Shown here in pieces: positions 1-6,778 of a DNA stretch of 22,379 bases. Positions within the stretch are counted from its first letter, which is position 1, and every line of letters begins with the position of its first letter. The notes beneath the pieces were generated by a model. That model did not search any database, was not told where the DNA came from, and was given only the letters and a program-made list of their open reading frames with translations. The stretch is from an uncultured Treponema sp. GTDB lineage: Bacteria; Spirochaetota; Spirochaetia; Treponematales; Treponemataceae. Position numbers and translations under genes: made by a program. The stretch spans positions 1 through 22,379 of the forward strand of contig CAKULY010000028.1 in NCBI GenBank assembly GCA_934667505.1, read 5' to 3'.

Positions 1-101
1 CCGTTTAAAACTGTGATTGGCAAATCAGCTCCGTCTTCCATAAAAACCCTTGCCGGCTTCTGGTTCGGGTTGCATCCGTATTTTAATTGTAGTTCGTTCA
101 T
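1..101 (-). CDS. purH: AICAR transformylase (PurH-type), 5' end only
   Basis: The reverse strand encodes an open frame starting MNELQLKYGCNPNQKP and running off the window edge after 33 codons. The segment LKYGCNPNQKPARVF followed by DLPITVLNG matches the beginning of the AICAR transformylase domain, which formylates AICAR with 10-formyl-THF in the last steps of purine synthesis. In bifunctional PurH this motif lies roughly 200 residues in, after the IMP cyclohydrolase domain. Here it sits at the start codon, so this looks like the stand-alone transformylase form. No in-frame start lies close upstream and there is no Shine-Dalgarno; a promoter ends six bases before the ATG. Only the first 33 residues are visible, so the rest cannot be judged. 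Confidence 0.8.
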   Translation of the reverse strand, partial: MNELQLKYGCNPNQKPARVFMEDGADLPITVLN

Positions 102-107
102 AACTGT

Positions 108-136
108 AGAATACTTTAATATAGAAAGAATGTCGA
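108..136 (-). promoter_or_regulatory. sigma-70-type promoter of purH, leaderless geometry
   Basis: On the minus strand a -35 TCGACA (131-136, 5 of 6 to consensus) is followed after 17 bp by a -10 TATTCT (108-113). Six bases later comes the ATG at 101, so transcription would begin at or next to the start codon. Read by eye, not tested. Confidence 0.5.
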
Positions 137-218
137 GAATGTTGGGTTTTAAGACGAGTTTTTGGTTAATTGTAAATTCGCTGAAAGCATTTTTTTATAT
201 TTATAAAAAGTTCGGCAT

Positions 219-247
219 TTGGGCTAACATTTATAAAAACTTAAAAT
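219..247 (+). promoter_or_regulatory. candidate promoter of the OAH sulfhydrylase gene
   Basis: TTGGGC (219-224), a 17-bp spacer and TAAAAT (242-247) lie upstream of the gene at 308. The predicted leader of about 54 nt contains a small A/T stem (ATACATT and AATGTAT). The -35 match is weak. Confidence 0.35.
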
Positions 248-307
248 TCGAACTATATACATTCATATTAAAAAAATGTATCATTTATCAAGTTATGTGA
301 GGTTTAT

Positions 308-1585
308 ATGAAGTTAGCTACAAAATGTTTACATTCTGGTTATACGCCAAAGAACGGTGAGCCAAGTCAGATTCCTATTGTTCAAAGCACAACATACCGC
401 TTTGATTCTTGCAATCACGTGGCAGAGCTTTTTGATAAACCTACGGAATTTATGTACAGCCGGTTTGCAAATCCTACTTGCGATGCTGTTGAAAAGAAAA
501 TCGCCGCTCTTGAAGGTGGGGCAGGCTGTATGCTGACTTCTAGCGGTCAAGCTGCGAACTTGCTTGCAATTTTGAATCTTTGCAGCGCAGGCGATAGCTT
601 TATTGCTTCTTCTTCGATTTATGGAGGAACTATAAATCTCTTTGGCTTTACATTAAAAAAACTCGGAATTGAAGTAATCTGGGTCGATGTAAACGCCTCT
701 TATGAAGAGCTTTGCAAGTCTTTTAAACCGAATACAAAATGCGTTTTCGGAGAAACAATTGCAAATCCTGCTTTGACAGTTTTCGACTTTGAAAAATGGG
801 CAAGAGCTGCTCATCAAAACAATGTGCCTTTAATTGTTGACAACACTTTTGCGACTCCTGTATTTTGTCGTCCTTTTGAATGGGGAGCCGACATTGTTAC
901 TCATTCTACTACAAAGTATATGGACGGCCATGCAGTTCAGTGCGGCGGAGCAATCGTAGACAGCGGCAATTTTGACTGGCAAAAAGCGTATTCTGAAACT
1001 GGAAAATTTTCGGATATGGTTGAGCCTGATTCTAGTTATCACGGTCTTTGCTACGTTAAAGATTTTGGAAAATGCGCGTATATCGTAAAGGCCCGGACAC
1101 AGCTTATGCGAGATTTTGGTTGCTATCCTGCGGCGCAAAGCGCTTTTTATTTGAATCTGGGGCTTGAAACCCTTGATGTAAGAATGGAACGCTATTCAAA
1201 AAACGCTCTTAGTGTGGCAAATTTTTTGAGCAAGAACGAAAAAATTGAAGCTATTTGCTATCCGGCTCTTGAAGGCGACCGGTATTATGAACTTGCAAGA
1301 AAGTATCTTCCAAAAGGAATGTGCGGTGTAATTTCGGTAAGCATAAAAGGCGGTAGAGCAGCGGCGATGCGTTTTATGGACTCATTAAAGCTTGCTAGCG
1401 ATGAAGTTCACGTCGCCGACATAAGGACGTGTGTCCTTCACCCAGCTAGTGCGACTCATCGTCAGCTTTCCGATGAGCAGCTTGTTGCGGCCGGCATTGA
1501 CGGCGGAATGGTTAGAATCAGTGTAGGGCTTGAAGATGTTGATGATATAATAGAAGACTTAAAAAAAGCTCTTTCTGCTGTTTAG
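308..1585 (+). CDS. metY: O-acetylhomoserine aminocarboxypropyltransferase (sulfhydrylase)
   Basis: A 425-residue PLP enzyme of the Cys/Met metabolism family. The cofactor lysine is K203 in HSTTKYMDGH, with YSR at 50-52 and SSGQAA at 78-83 as the other cofactor-contacting segments. The central block EPDSSYHGL...KARTQLMRDFG and the C-terminal CVLHPASATHRQLSDEQ are typical of MetY enzymes, which make homocysteine from O-acetylhomoserine and sulfide; length (about 425-430) also fits. Methionine gamma-lyase or cystathionine gamma-synthase are usually nearer 390-400 residues and are less likely. The start has a GAGG six to nine bases upstream. The stop codon overlaps the stop of the convergent methyltransferase gene by two bases. 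No other sulfur gene is adjacent. Confidence 0.87.
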   Translation: MKLATKCLHSGYTPKNGEPSQIPIVQSTTYRFDSCNHVAELFDKPTEFMYSRFANPTCDAVEKKIAALEGGAGCMLTSSGQAANLLAILNLCSAGDSFIASSSIYGGTINLFGFTLKKLGIEVIWVDVNASYEELCKSFKPNTKCVFGETIANPALTVFDFEKWARAAHQNNVPLIVDNTFATPVFCRPFEWGADIVTHSTTKYMDGHAVQCGGAIVDSGNFDWQKAYSETGKFSDMVEPDSSYHGLCYVKDFGKCAYIVKARTQLMRDFGCYPAAQSAFYLNLGLETLDVRMERYSKNALSVANFLSKNEKIEAICYPALEGDRYYELARKYLPKGMCGVISVSIKGGRAAAMRFMDSLKLASDEVHVADIRTCVLHPASATHRQLSDEQLVAAGIDGGMVRISVGLEDVDDIIEDLKKALSAV

Positions 1586-2781
1586 TCTTTTACTTCTTTT
1601 ATGATACATTCTTGCAGAACATTTGAATTGCCAAGAACTTTTAAAGCTCTTGCTTTGCAAAGTTCTGCAATGTTTTTGTAACGGCTTTTACCATTTGAAA
1701 TCGGTTCGGGCTTTTGAATTAAAATGCAATTTCTTTTTCCGCCGTCTTTTTTGTTCAGGTTAAAAACCGCTTCCAAAGTTGTTCCGCTGCCTGCAAAAAA
1801 ATCTAAAACCGTAATGTTTTTTTTCATATTTGTTATTTTGATTAAGTGTTCTATTAAATCAACTGGTTTAGGATTGTCAAAAGAGTTTTTTTCCTCTAAA
1901 AGGCTGTCTAAATAGTTTTGCGCGTTTCTTGTGCTTTGAACTGAATCAATTATATTTTGCGGAATAATTTCTTTTTTTTCTCCGTTAAAGATTTTTTCGC
2001 GGGGAACCTGGTCGTATTCGGGAGCTTTTCCCCAATAAATCTTATTTTGCTCAATAAGCATTTTCATTTTTTCTTCTGAATAAAACCATTGCCTAAGCCA
2101 TGTTATTCCGGAAGGGCTTGTGATTGCGTAGTAATTTTTGTGATTTTTGTTTGAACGCTTTTCAGAAAAACTAACGCTTCCGCTAAACCAATTGCCTCGC
2201 TTATCGTTATCAAGGTTGCTTTTTGCCCAATTAGATTCTTTGCAGTCACAAAACGGTTTTAGATTTTTTTTATCTTTTGCGTAGCAAAGTGTTGACTGCT
2301 GAAGAGTTCTGCTGAACAGGTCTTTTTTTCCTTTTCCGTGAAGGTACATGAAATCGTTGATAAAATTTTCTTCGCCAAAGATTTTGTCGCACAAAAGTTT
2401 TAGAACGTAAAGTTCTTCCTGTCCGATTGAAATAAAAATGCAGCCGTCTTTGGAAAGTAATTCTTGCGCAAGGCTAAGTCTTCTTTGCATAAAGCTTAGC
2501 CAAATGGAATGTCGGTCGGAATCCTGTTCTGTTTTTTTCTTTTTGGAAATAAAATTGTCATTATAGGTGAATATCTTTTTTCCAGTATTGTATGGAGGAT
2601 CGATATATATTAAGTTTACAAACTCTTTTTTGAACTGCGCTAATGCCTTCAAGGCTGGGTAATTGTCTTCGCTTATCAGAAAGTAAGACGGTCTTTTTTT
2701 TAAAGGCAATTCTTTTTCAAGTTTGTACTGCTTTTTATCTGTTTCTTCTATAAAATCGTTCCAAGTTAGTTCAACGGCCAT
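1582..2781 (-). CDS. site-specific DNA methyltransferase (beta-type N6-adenine/N4-cytosine)
   Basis: The 399-residue product carries the catalytic motif IYIDPPYNTG (DPPY at 61-64) near the N terminus and the AdoMet-binding motif LDFFAGSGTT near residue 327. DPPY before FxGxG is the beta-class order seen in type III Mod subunits and many solitary methylases. The stretch between, about 130-300, probably holds target recognition. It is shorter than usual type III Mod proteins and no restriction or Res gene is adjacent, so it looks like an orphan; the recognition sequence cannot be read from this. A TTG at 2802 would add seven residues, but the ATG at 2781 (MAVELTW) is preferred because a consensus promoter lies just upstream. 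No Shine-Dalgarno is seen for either start. Confidence 0.85.
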   Translation of the reverse strand: MAVELTWNDFIEETDKKQYKLEKELPLKKRPSYFLISEDNYPALKALAQFKKEFVNLIYIDPPYNTGKKIFTYNDNFISKKKKTEQDSDRHSIWLSFMQRRLSLAQELLSKDGCIFISIGQEELYVLKLLCDKIFGEENFINDFMYLHGKGKKDLFSRTLQQSTLCYAKDKKNLKPFCDCKESNWAKSNLDNDKRGNWFSGSVSFSEKRSNKNHKNYYAITSPSGITWLRQWFYSEEKMKMLIEQNKIYWGKAPEYDQVPREKIFNGEKKEIIPQNIIDSVQSTRNAQNYLDSLLEEKNSFDNPKPVDLIEHLIKITNMKKNITVLDFFAGSGTTLEAVFNLNKKDGGKRNCILIQKPEPISNGKSRYKNIAELCKARALKVLGNSNVLQECIIKEVKD

Positions 2782-2790
2782 TGCATTAAA

Positions 2791-2819
2791 ATTATAGTAC
2801 AATATTCATGCTATTACAA
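2791..2819 (-). promoter_or_regulatory. promoter of the methyltransferase gene, overlapping the aroG stop codon
   Basis: On the minus strand TTGTAA (2814-2819), a spacer of exactly 17 bp and a perfect TATAAT (2791-2796) are present. The -35 contains the TAA stop of the upstream DAHP synthase gene. Transcription would start around 2781-2784, at or within three bases of the methyltransferase ATG. Confidence 0.55.
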
Positions 2820-3845
2820 ACTTTCTGCAATGTTGTAAATCATCTGTTCGGATTTCTGCCAGCCAAGGCAAGCGTCTGTTATTGATTTTCCGTAGCAACC
2901 GTCGCCCGGCTTTTGATTTCCGTCTTCAATGTAGCTTTCAATCATAAATCCTTTTACCAGTTTAGCAATTCGTTCGCTATGTTTTGCTGAGTTTAAAACA
3001 TCGTTCACAATTCTAGGCTGTTCAAAAGGATTCTTTGCAGAGTTAGCGTGGTTGCAGTCAACTATCACAGCAGGATTTGCAAGCCCCTTGCTAGAATCGT
3101 AATCATCGCAGAGGCGGATTAAATCTTCGTAATGATAGTTCGGTCTTGACTGCCCCATTTTGTTTGTGTAACCGCGAAGAATCGCATGGCAGTGGGCATT
3201 TCCATGAGAATGTACTTCCCAGCCTCTGTAGATAAATGTGTGGTGTCCTTGCGCGGCGTGAATTGCGTTCATCATTACGGAATAGTCGCCAGAAGTAGGA
3301 TTCTTCATTCCCACAGGAACGTTAATTCCGCTTGCCACAAGGCGATGCTGCTGGTCTTCTACAGAGCGGGCCCCGATTGCAACATAAGCTAAGATGTCGT
3401 CAAGATAGTTGTAGTTTTCAGGATAGAGCATTTCGTCTGCGCAAGAAAATCCCGTTTCTTGCAAGGCTCGCATGTGCATGTGGCGAGTTGCTATTATTCC
3501 TTTTACTAAGTCGGGCTTTTCTGTTGGGTTCGGCTGATGGAGCATTCCTTTGTAGCCCTCGCCGGTTGTTCGCGGCTTGTTTGTATAAATTCTAGGAATT
3601 ATAAAGATTTTGTCTTTTACTTTTTCTTGCACTTTTACGAGCCTTGAAATGTAGTCAAGGACGCTGTCTTCGTTGTCTGCTGAGCATGGTCCGATTATTA
3701 ACAGTTTGCGGTTGTCCTTGCCTTCGAAAATATTTTCAATTTGTTTTTGGCGTTCGGCAACGGTTGTTTCCATTTCTTTTGTTACTGGAAACATTTCTTT
3801 TATTTCTAGCGGATTTGCAAGTTTTTTTATAAAATCGCAGTTCAT
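2814..3845 (-). CDS. aroG: 3-deoxy-7-phosphoheptulonate (DAHP) synthase, type I
   Basis: 343 residues, the usual length for the AroF/G/H class. It condenses phosphoenolpyruvate with erythrose 4-phosphate, the first step of the shikimate pathway. Visible active-site segments are GPCSADN (52-58), the RIYTNKPRTTGEGYKG block, KNPTSGD, HCHAILRG and the metal-binding DCNHANS. The N-terminal 40 residues correspond to the extension that carries feedback regulation in this class, but which aromatic amino acid inhibits it cannot be told, so the symbol stands for the family and not for a specific isozyme. The start has an AGGA about nine bases upstream. The methyltransferase follows 32 bp downstream on the same strand but has its own promoter. 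Confidence 0.92.
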   Translation of the reverse strand: MNCDFIKKLANPLEIKEMFPVTKEMETTVAERQKQIENIFEGKDNRKLLIIGPCSADNEDSVLDYISRLVKVQEKVKDKIFIIPRIYTNKPRTTGEGYKGMLHQPNPTEKPDLVKGIIATRHMHMRALQETGFSCADEMLYPENYNYLDDILAYVAIGARSVEDQQHRLVASGINVPVGMKNPTSGDYSVMMNAIHAAQGHHTFIYRGWEVHSHGNAHCHAILRGYTNKMGQSRPNYHYEDLIRLCDDYDSSKGLANPAVIVDCNHANSAKNPFEQPRIVNDVLNSAKHSERIAKLVKGFMIESYIEDGNQKPGDGCYGKSITDACLGWQKSEQMIYNIAESL

Positions 3846-3961
3846 AATTTATATCCTGTTTTGGCTACTATTTTCATGCTCTCCGATTTTTAACAAGACT
3901 AATATACTGAAAAATATATTACATTTAAAGTGCTTTCGTTAAACTTTTTTGCAAGCCGAAA

Positions 3962-3995
3962 GGCGTCTTCGCTCACTGCCGCCGACATCGTGTCG
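3962..3995. repeat. short intergenic repeat, copy 1 (second copy 4270-4303)
   Basis: Thirty-four bases ending in GCCGACATCGTGTCG recur at 4270-4303 with one difference by eye. The core GACATCGTGTC is palindromic. It belongs to the patchwork of palindromes between aroG and tRNA-Thr; no coding function is supported. Confidence 0.7.
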
Positions 3996-4002
3996 TTAAA
4001 TA

Positions 4003-4072
4003 CGTCTGGTCAAGGTACGCTTACGCTCAAGACCTTGACTCAGCCGTTTTTAAGGTTCGATAAACCTTAAAT
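4003..4072. repeat. dispersed intergenic repeat, copy A (copy B at 8426-8495)
   Basis: A 70-bp unit also present at 8426-8495 with roughly 85-90 percent identity by eye. It contains two stem-loops: GTCAAGGT (4009-4016) pairing with ACCTTGAC (4032-4039), and TAAGGTT pairing with AACCTTA around 4051-4070. Both stems remain foldable in copy B. Both copies lie downstream of a minus-strand tRNA gene. Confidence 0.75.
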
Positions 4073-4113
4073 GAACTGTCTCCAAAAGTTTGACAGTTTT
4101 GGGGACAGTTCAT
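4071..4113. repeat. 43-nt palindrome
   Basis: ATGAACTGTCTCCAAAA (4071-4087) pairs over its full 17 bases, with one G-T pair, with TTTTGGGGACAGTTCAT (4097-4113) around a 9-nt loop. No T-run follows on either strand, so it is not a classical terminator. Confidence 0.75.
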
Positions 4114-4118
4114 AGTCC

Positions 4119-4234
4119 TCGCAAGCTCGGCGTTCGCTTCGCTACTCTGTTCAAATTGGTTTAAAATAAAAAAGGTACTTTCGTTTTGGAAAATACCTTG
4201 TAAAAAAAAAGCCAACTCCCGGACTTGAACCGAG
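4119..4234. repeat. 116-bp direct repeat, distal copy
   Basis: Identical to 4312-4427 except for two bases (by eye), at an offset of 193 bp. It carries a copy of the tRNA-Thr terminator hairpin (4172-4199) and the last 24 bases of tRNA-Thr. The flanks outside the 116 bp differ completely, so this is not a simple tandem duplication. Confidence 0.9.
4211..4234 (-). pseudogene. tRNA-Thr 3' fragment (T-arm and 3' acceptor strand)
   Basis: This 24-nt segment is identical to the 3' end of the intact tRNA-Thr at 4404-4427, covering the T stem-loop and the 3' acceptor strand, and is followed on the minus strand by the same T-run and terminator hairpin. The other two thirds of the tRNA are missing; a perfect 10-bp inverted repeat starts exactly at the truncation point. 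It cannot form a tRNA. Confidence 0.88.
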
Positions 4235-4271
4235 CCATTCAGTCTCAAACATCGTGTTTTCGACTGAATGG
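4235..4271. repeat. 37-nt palindrome abutting the truncated tRNA
   Basis: CCATTCAGTC (4235-4244) pairs with GACTGAATGG (4262-4271); inside lies AAACA-TCG-TGTTT. The palindrome begins at the first base after the tRNA fragment. A second hairpin, GCCGACA-TCG-TGTCGGC, follows at 4289-4305 with the same TCG loop. Confidence 0.8.
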
Positions 4272-4303
4272 CGTCTGCGCTCACTGCCGCCGACATCGTG
4301 TCG
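4270..4303. repeat. short intergenic repeat, copy 2
   Basis: Second copy of the unit at 3962-3995. In this copy the palindromic core is extended to a 7-bp stem, GCCGACA and TGTCGGC (4289-4305). Confidence 0.7.
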
Positions 4304-4311
4304 GCTTTTCT

Positions 4312-4427
4312 TCGCAAGCTCGGCGTTCGCTTCGCTACTCGGTTCAAATTGGTTTAAAATAAAAAAGGTATTTTCGTTTTGGAAAATACCTTGTAAAAAA
4401 AAAGCCAACTCCCGGACTTGAACCGAG
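4312..4427. repeat. 116-bp direct repeat, proximal copy
   Basis: Partner of 4119-4234. This copy contains the terminator and the genuine 3' end of the intact tRNA-Thr gene, so it is probably the source of the duplication. Confidence 0.9.
4365..4392 (-). terminator. terminator of tRNA-Thr
   Basis: AAGGTATTTTC and GAAAATACCTT form a stem of about 11 bp with a short loop. On the minus strand a T-rich tract follows, and an additional run of nine T directly follows the tRNA. Duplicated at 4172-4199 with one stem base changed to a wobble pair. Confidence 0.75.
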
Positions 4428-4475
4428 TACCTGCGCGTTACGAGGGCGCTGCTCTACCAGGTGAGCTAAGTTGGC
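4404..4475 (-). tRNA. tRNA-Thr (anticodon CGU)
   Basis: Minus-strand cloverleaf of 72 nt: acceptor GCCAACT/AGTTGGC, D-stem GCTC/GAGC, anticodon loop CTCGTAA (anticodon CGT, reading ACG), T-arm CTCGG-TTCAAGT-CCGGG. CCA is not encoded; the next base is T. The anticodon stem GCGCC/CGCGC has a C-C mismatch at the pair next to the loop (31-39), which is odd. The gene starts only six bases after the stop codon of the upstream regulator on the same strand, so it may be co-transcribed with it or use a promoter inside that gene. Confidence 0.93.
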
Positions 4476-4481
4476 GATTGA

Positions 4482-5723
4482 TTACTGTTTTACTGCTTGC
4501 CGGTTGTTTACGTGGTTTTCTACCAGGCGTTTCATGTCGGCAAGGTTGTTTACTTCGATGTAGTTATCATAAAGTTCAATCTTTCTTCTGTCAACTAGCT
4601 TGTTTATTTCTTCCCTTGCAACTTCAGGAGAAAGTCCCGCCCAGTGGGCTATGTCGTTTACAGTTACATTGAACTTGCGGGATTTTTCGTTAGGGGAAAG
4701 AGGCGGATACATTTCGTTGAATAAAAGAAATACATCGCTTATTCTGATTTGTAAATCATCAATTACAAGAATTTTAAATCTTCGCTTTTGATCGTTAATT
4801 CTTTTGCAAAAAAGCTTTAGCAAATTGATTGCAAGCTGAGGATTTCCTGTTACCAAAGTTTCAAAGTTTTCTTTGCTGAATTCAAGGCATTTAACATTCG
4901 TTTTTGCAATGCAAGTTGCCGAACGTGGCGAATTGTCAAGAATGGCCATTTCGCCGAAAAATTCGCCAGGTTTTAAAATATCAAGATTTTTTTGAGTTCC
5001 ATTTACACATTTTAAAAGTTGCACCGTTCCGGTCTGTATCAAATAAAAAGTGTCGCCAGGTTCGTATTCAGAAATTATAACCTGCCCGTGCACATATTTT
5101 TTTGCAAATCTTTCAAAAACTGGCAATGAAAACTGTCTTAGCGAACTTCCGATGGAGTCCGCCGGATCCGAATATTCTTCTTTTAAGTCTTTCGCGGCAA
5201 GTTTTCTAACTTCTTCAAAAAGCTTTATAACATCGCTTTGATATTTTGAATTAGGGAATCTTTTAAGAAATTTATAGCAAACGTCGTAGCATGAACGGTA
5301 TTGCTCTTCTTCATAAAAAGTTTTTGCTACTGTAAACATGCCGGTTTGCTGGTCTTCTGGCATTTTATTTAATATTGATTCTGTTTTTTTGTGAATTTGC
5401 CGCAATTGATTTGAAAACACTCGCAGCATTTTCATAAGAATTTGTTTATTTCCGCTTACAAGCTGCTCAAATTCAGGAACCGTAAGAGCGACAACTGTGC
5501 TGTCTGAAAGAGCATTCGCAGTTTCCTCTCTAGGATAGTGTCCCAATGCTGATTTTACACCAAAAAATTCACCAGATTTTACTTGTTCTGTTACTGTGCC
5601 ATTAGTTTCTGGATCGATGCTGCTAAGAATCATTATTCCTTTTTGAAGAATAAATACGCGGTCGTCGCAGTCGCCTGCAAAATAAGGAATTGAACCTTTT
5701 GAATATTGAATTACCTTTGGCAT
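4482..5723 (-). CDS. Regulator with two cyclic-nucleotide-binding domains and a C-terminal winged helix
   Basis: 413 residues. Two cNMP-binding beta-barrels are visible at about 8-105 and 205-310. The second has a well-kept phosphate-binding cassette, FGEMAILDNSPRSAT (256-270). The first is degenerate: FFGVKSALGHYPREET lacks the Glu of GE and the usual Arg context. Between them, about 125-180, is a helical segment with a TPR-like character (YEEEQYRSCYDVCYKFLKRFPNS). Residues 325-395 look like a Crp-type winged helix-turn-helix (VNDIAHWAGLSPEVAREEINKL). This suggests a CRP/FNR-like transcription factor with an unusual double-sensor layout; ligand and targets are unknown. ATG at 5735 is possible, but GGGAGAAG six bases before the ATG at 5723 favours the latter. 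tRNA-Thr follows after 6 bp. Confidence 0.8.
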   Translation of the reverse strand: MPKVIQYSKGSIPYFAGDCDDRVFILQKGIMILSSIDPETNGTVTEQVKSGEFFGVKSALGHYPREETANALSDSTVVALTVPEFEQLVSGNKQILMKMLRVFSNQLRQIHKKTESILNKMPEDQQTGMFTVAKTFYEEEQYRSCYDVCYKFLKRFPNSKYQSDVIKLFEEVRKLAAKDLKEEYSDPADSIGSSLRQFSLPVFERFAKKYVHGQVIISEYEPGDTFYLIQTGTVQLLKCVNGTQKNLDILKPGEFFGEMAILDNSPRSATCIAKTNVKCLEFSKENFETLVTGNPQLAINLLKLFCKRINDQKRRFKILVIDDLQIRISDVFLLFNEMYPPLSPNEKSRKFNVTVNDIAHWAGLSPEVAREEINKLVDRRKIELYDNYIEVNNLADMKRLVENHVNNRQAVKQ

Positions 5724-5809
5724 AACTTCTCCCATAAAAAAGTAAAACAGTCTTGTTATCTCAAAAAAACATTATATCATAAAAAAAATATTTGTGCTAT
5801 TCTCAATTT

Positions 5810-6667
5810 ATGATTGATTTACATACCCATACAACAGCTTCCGACGGTCAGTATTCGCCTAGCCAGCTTGTTGAAAAAGCCGCTTCTAAAGGAATTTCTG
5901 TTCTTGCTATTACCGATCACGATACGGTAGCCGGTCTAAAAGAAGGGGAAGAGGCTGCAAGAAGGTTTGGAATAACTTTTGTTCCCGGAATAGAATTTAA
6001 TATAGAGCGTCCTAACTGCGAATTTCATCTGCTTGGATTGGGTTTGTACGATGTTTCAAAAAGTCTGATAGAGGCTTCTGATTTTTTGGCAAAAAGTAGA
6101 GCTAAGCGAAATTTAGAAATGATAGAAAAAATGAATAGCGACGGTTATTCAGTTTCTATAGAAGAGCTTCAGTCTGAATTTCCTACAAAGTCATTAGGGC
6201 GTCCGCATATTGCAAAATGGCTTGAAAAAAAAGGGATTGTAAAAAACGTTCAGCAAGCGTTTGATAAATATTTAGGAAGGGGAAGACCTTGGTATGTTGA
6301 AAGAACAGGAATAAATCTTGATGTCGCTATTCAAGCGATTTATGATTCTGGAGGAGTTCCCGTTGTAGCACATCCGCTGTCGCTTTATCTTTCTTGGACA
6401 AAGCTCGAGCCAGTTATGGAAGATTTTAAAAGCCGCGGGGTCGCTGGAATGGAATGTTTTCATCCTGGTGCAAGAGTTACAGAGTGCTTGCGCCTTGAAG
6501 AAATGGCTCGCAAGCTTGGAATGATTGTTACAGCAGGCAGCGACTTTCATGGGGAAAAGATTCGCAGCGACAGGCGGCCGGGCCATACTTGTGGAGATAA
6601 AAAAATTGAAGACAGGTTTTGGTTTGAAGAATTAAAGCCCGCTTTGGAAAAAGGGCAGTCAGAATAG
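5810..6667 (+). CDS. PHP-domain phosphoesterase (RnaAM/TrpH-like)
   Basis: 285 residues. The PHP metal-binding motifs are all present: DLHTHT (H5, H7), TDHD (36-38), PGIEFN (E62), EFHLLG (H73), VAHP and GSDFHG. In the RnaAM/TrpH/YciV family such proteins hydrolyse 3',5'-bisphosphonucleotides or trim RNA 5' ends; the exact substrate is not determined by sequence. An upstream TTG at 5792 would add six residues, but the protein family begins right at M-I-D-L-H-T-H, so ATG 5810 is chosen. There is no Shine-Dalgarno; TATTCT ends six bases before the ATG. It diverges from the cyclic-nucleotide regulator and precedes comM with a gap of 111 bp in which no convincing terminator is seen. Confidence 0.85.
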   Translation: MIDLHTHTTASDGQYSPSQLVEKAASKGISVLAITDHDTVAGLKEGEEAARRFGITFVPGIEFNIERPNCEFHLLGLGLYDVSKSLIEASDFLAKSRAKRNLEMIEKMNSDGYSVSIEELQSEFPTKSLGRPHIAKWLEKKGIVKNVQQAFDKYLGRGRPWYVERTGINLDVAIQAIYDSGGVPVVAHPLSLYLSWTKLEPVMEDFKSRGVAGMECFHPGARVTECLRLEEMARKLGMIVTAGSDFHGEKIRSDRRPGHTCGDKKIEDRFWFEELKPALEKGQSE

Positions 6668-6778
6668 ATTATATCCCTTTTCTGCCTTTAAAAAATAAAA
6701 AAAGTGTAAAAAAAAATTCAGAAAACGCATAAGGTGCAGCTATTAAATATATGATTCTACTTTTGAATTAGGTGGCTT

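Noticed and set aside
13..300. Plus-strand open frame of 95 codons
   Set aside because: It overlaps the purH start on the other strand and the promoter of the next gene, has no ribosome-binding site and no protein-like composition.
3186..3942. Overlapping plus-strand frames opposite the DAHP synthase gene
   Set aside because: Shadows of a clearly conserved gene on the other strand.
4027..4408. Two minus-strand open frames (106 and 85 codons) with repeated SEANAELA-type segments
   Set aside because: They run through the direct repeats, palindromes, terminators and the tRNA; their similarity is due to the repeated DNA, not to coding selection.
6648..6700. Possible terminator after the PHP gene (AAAAGGG with CCCTTTT)
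   Set aside because: Long loop, overlaps the coding end and is not followed by a T-run.
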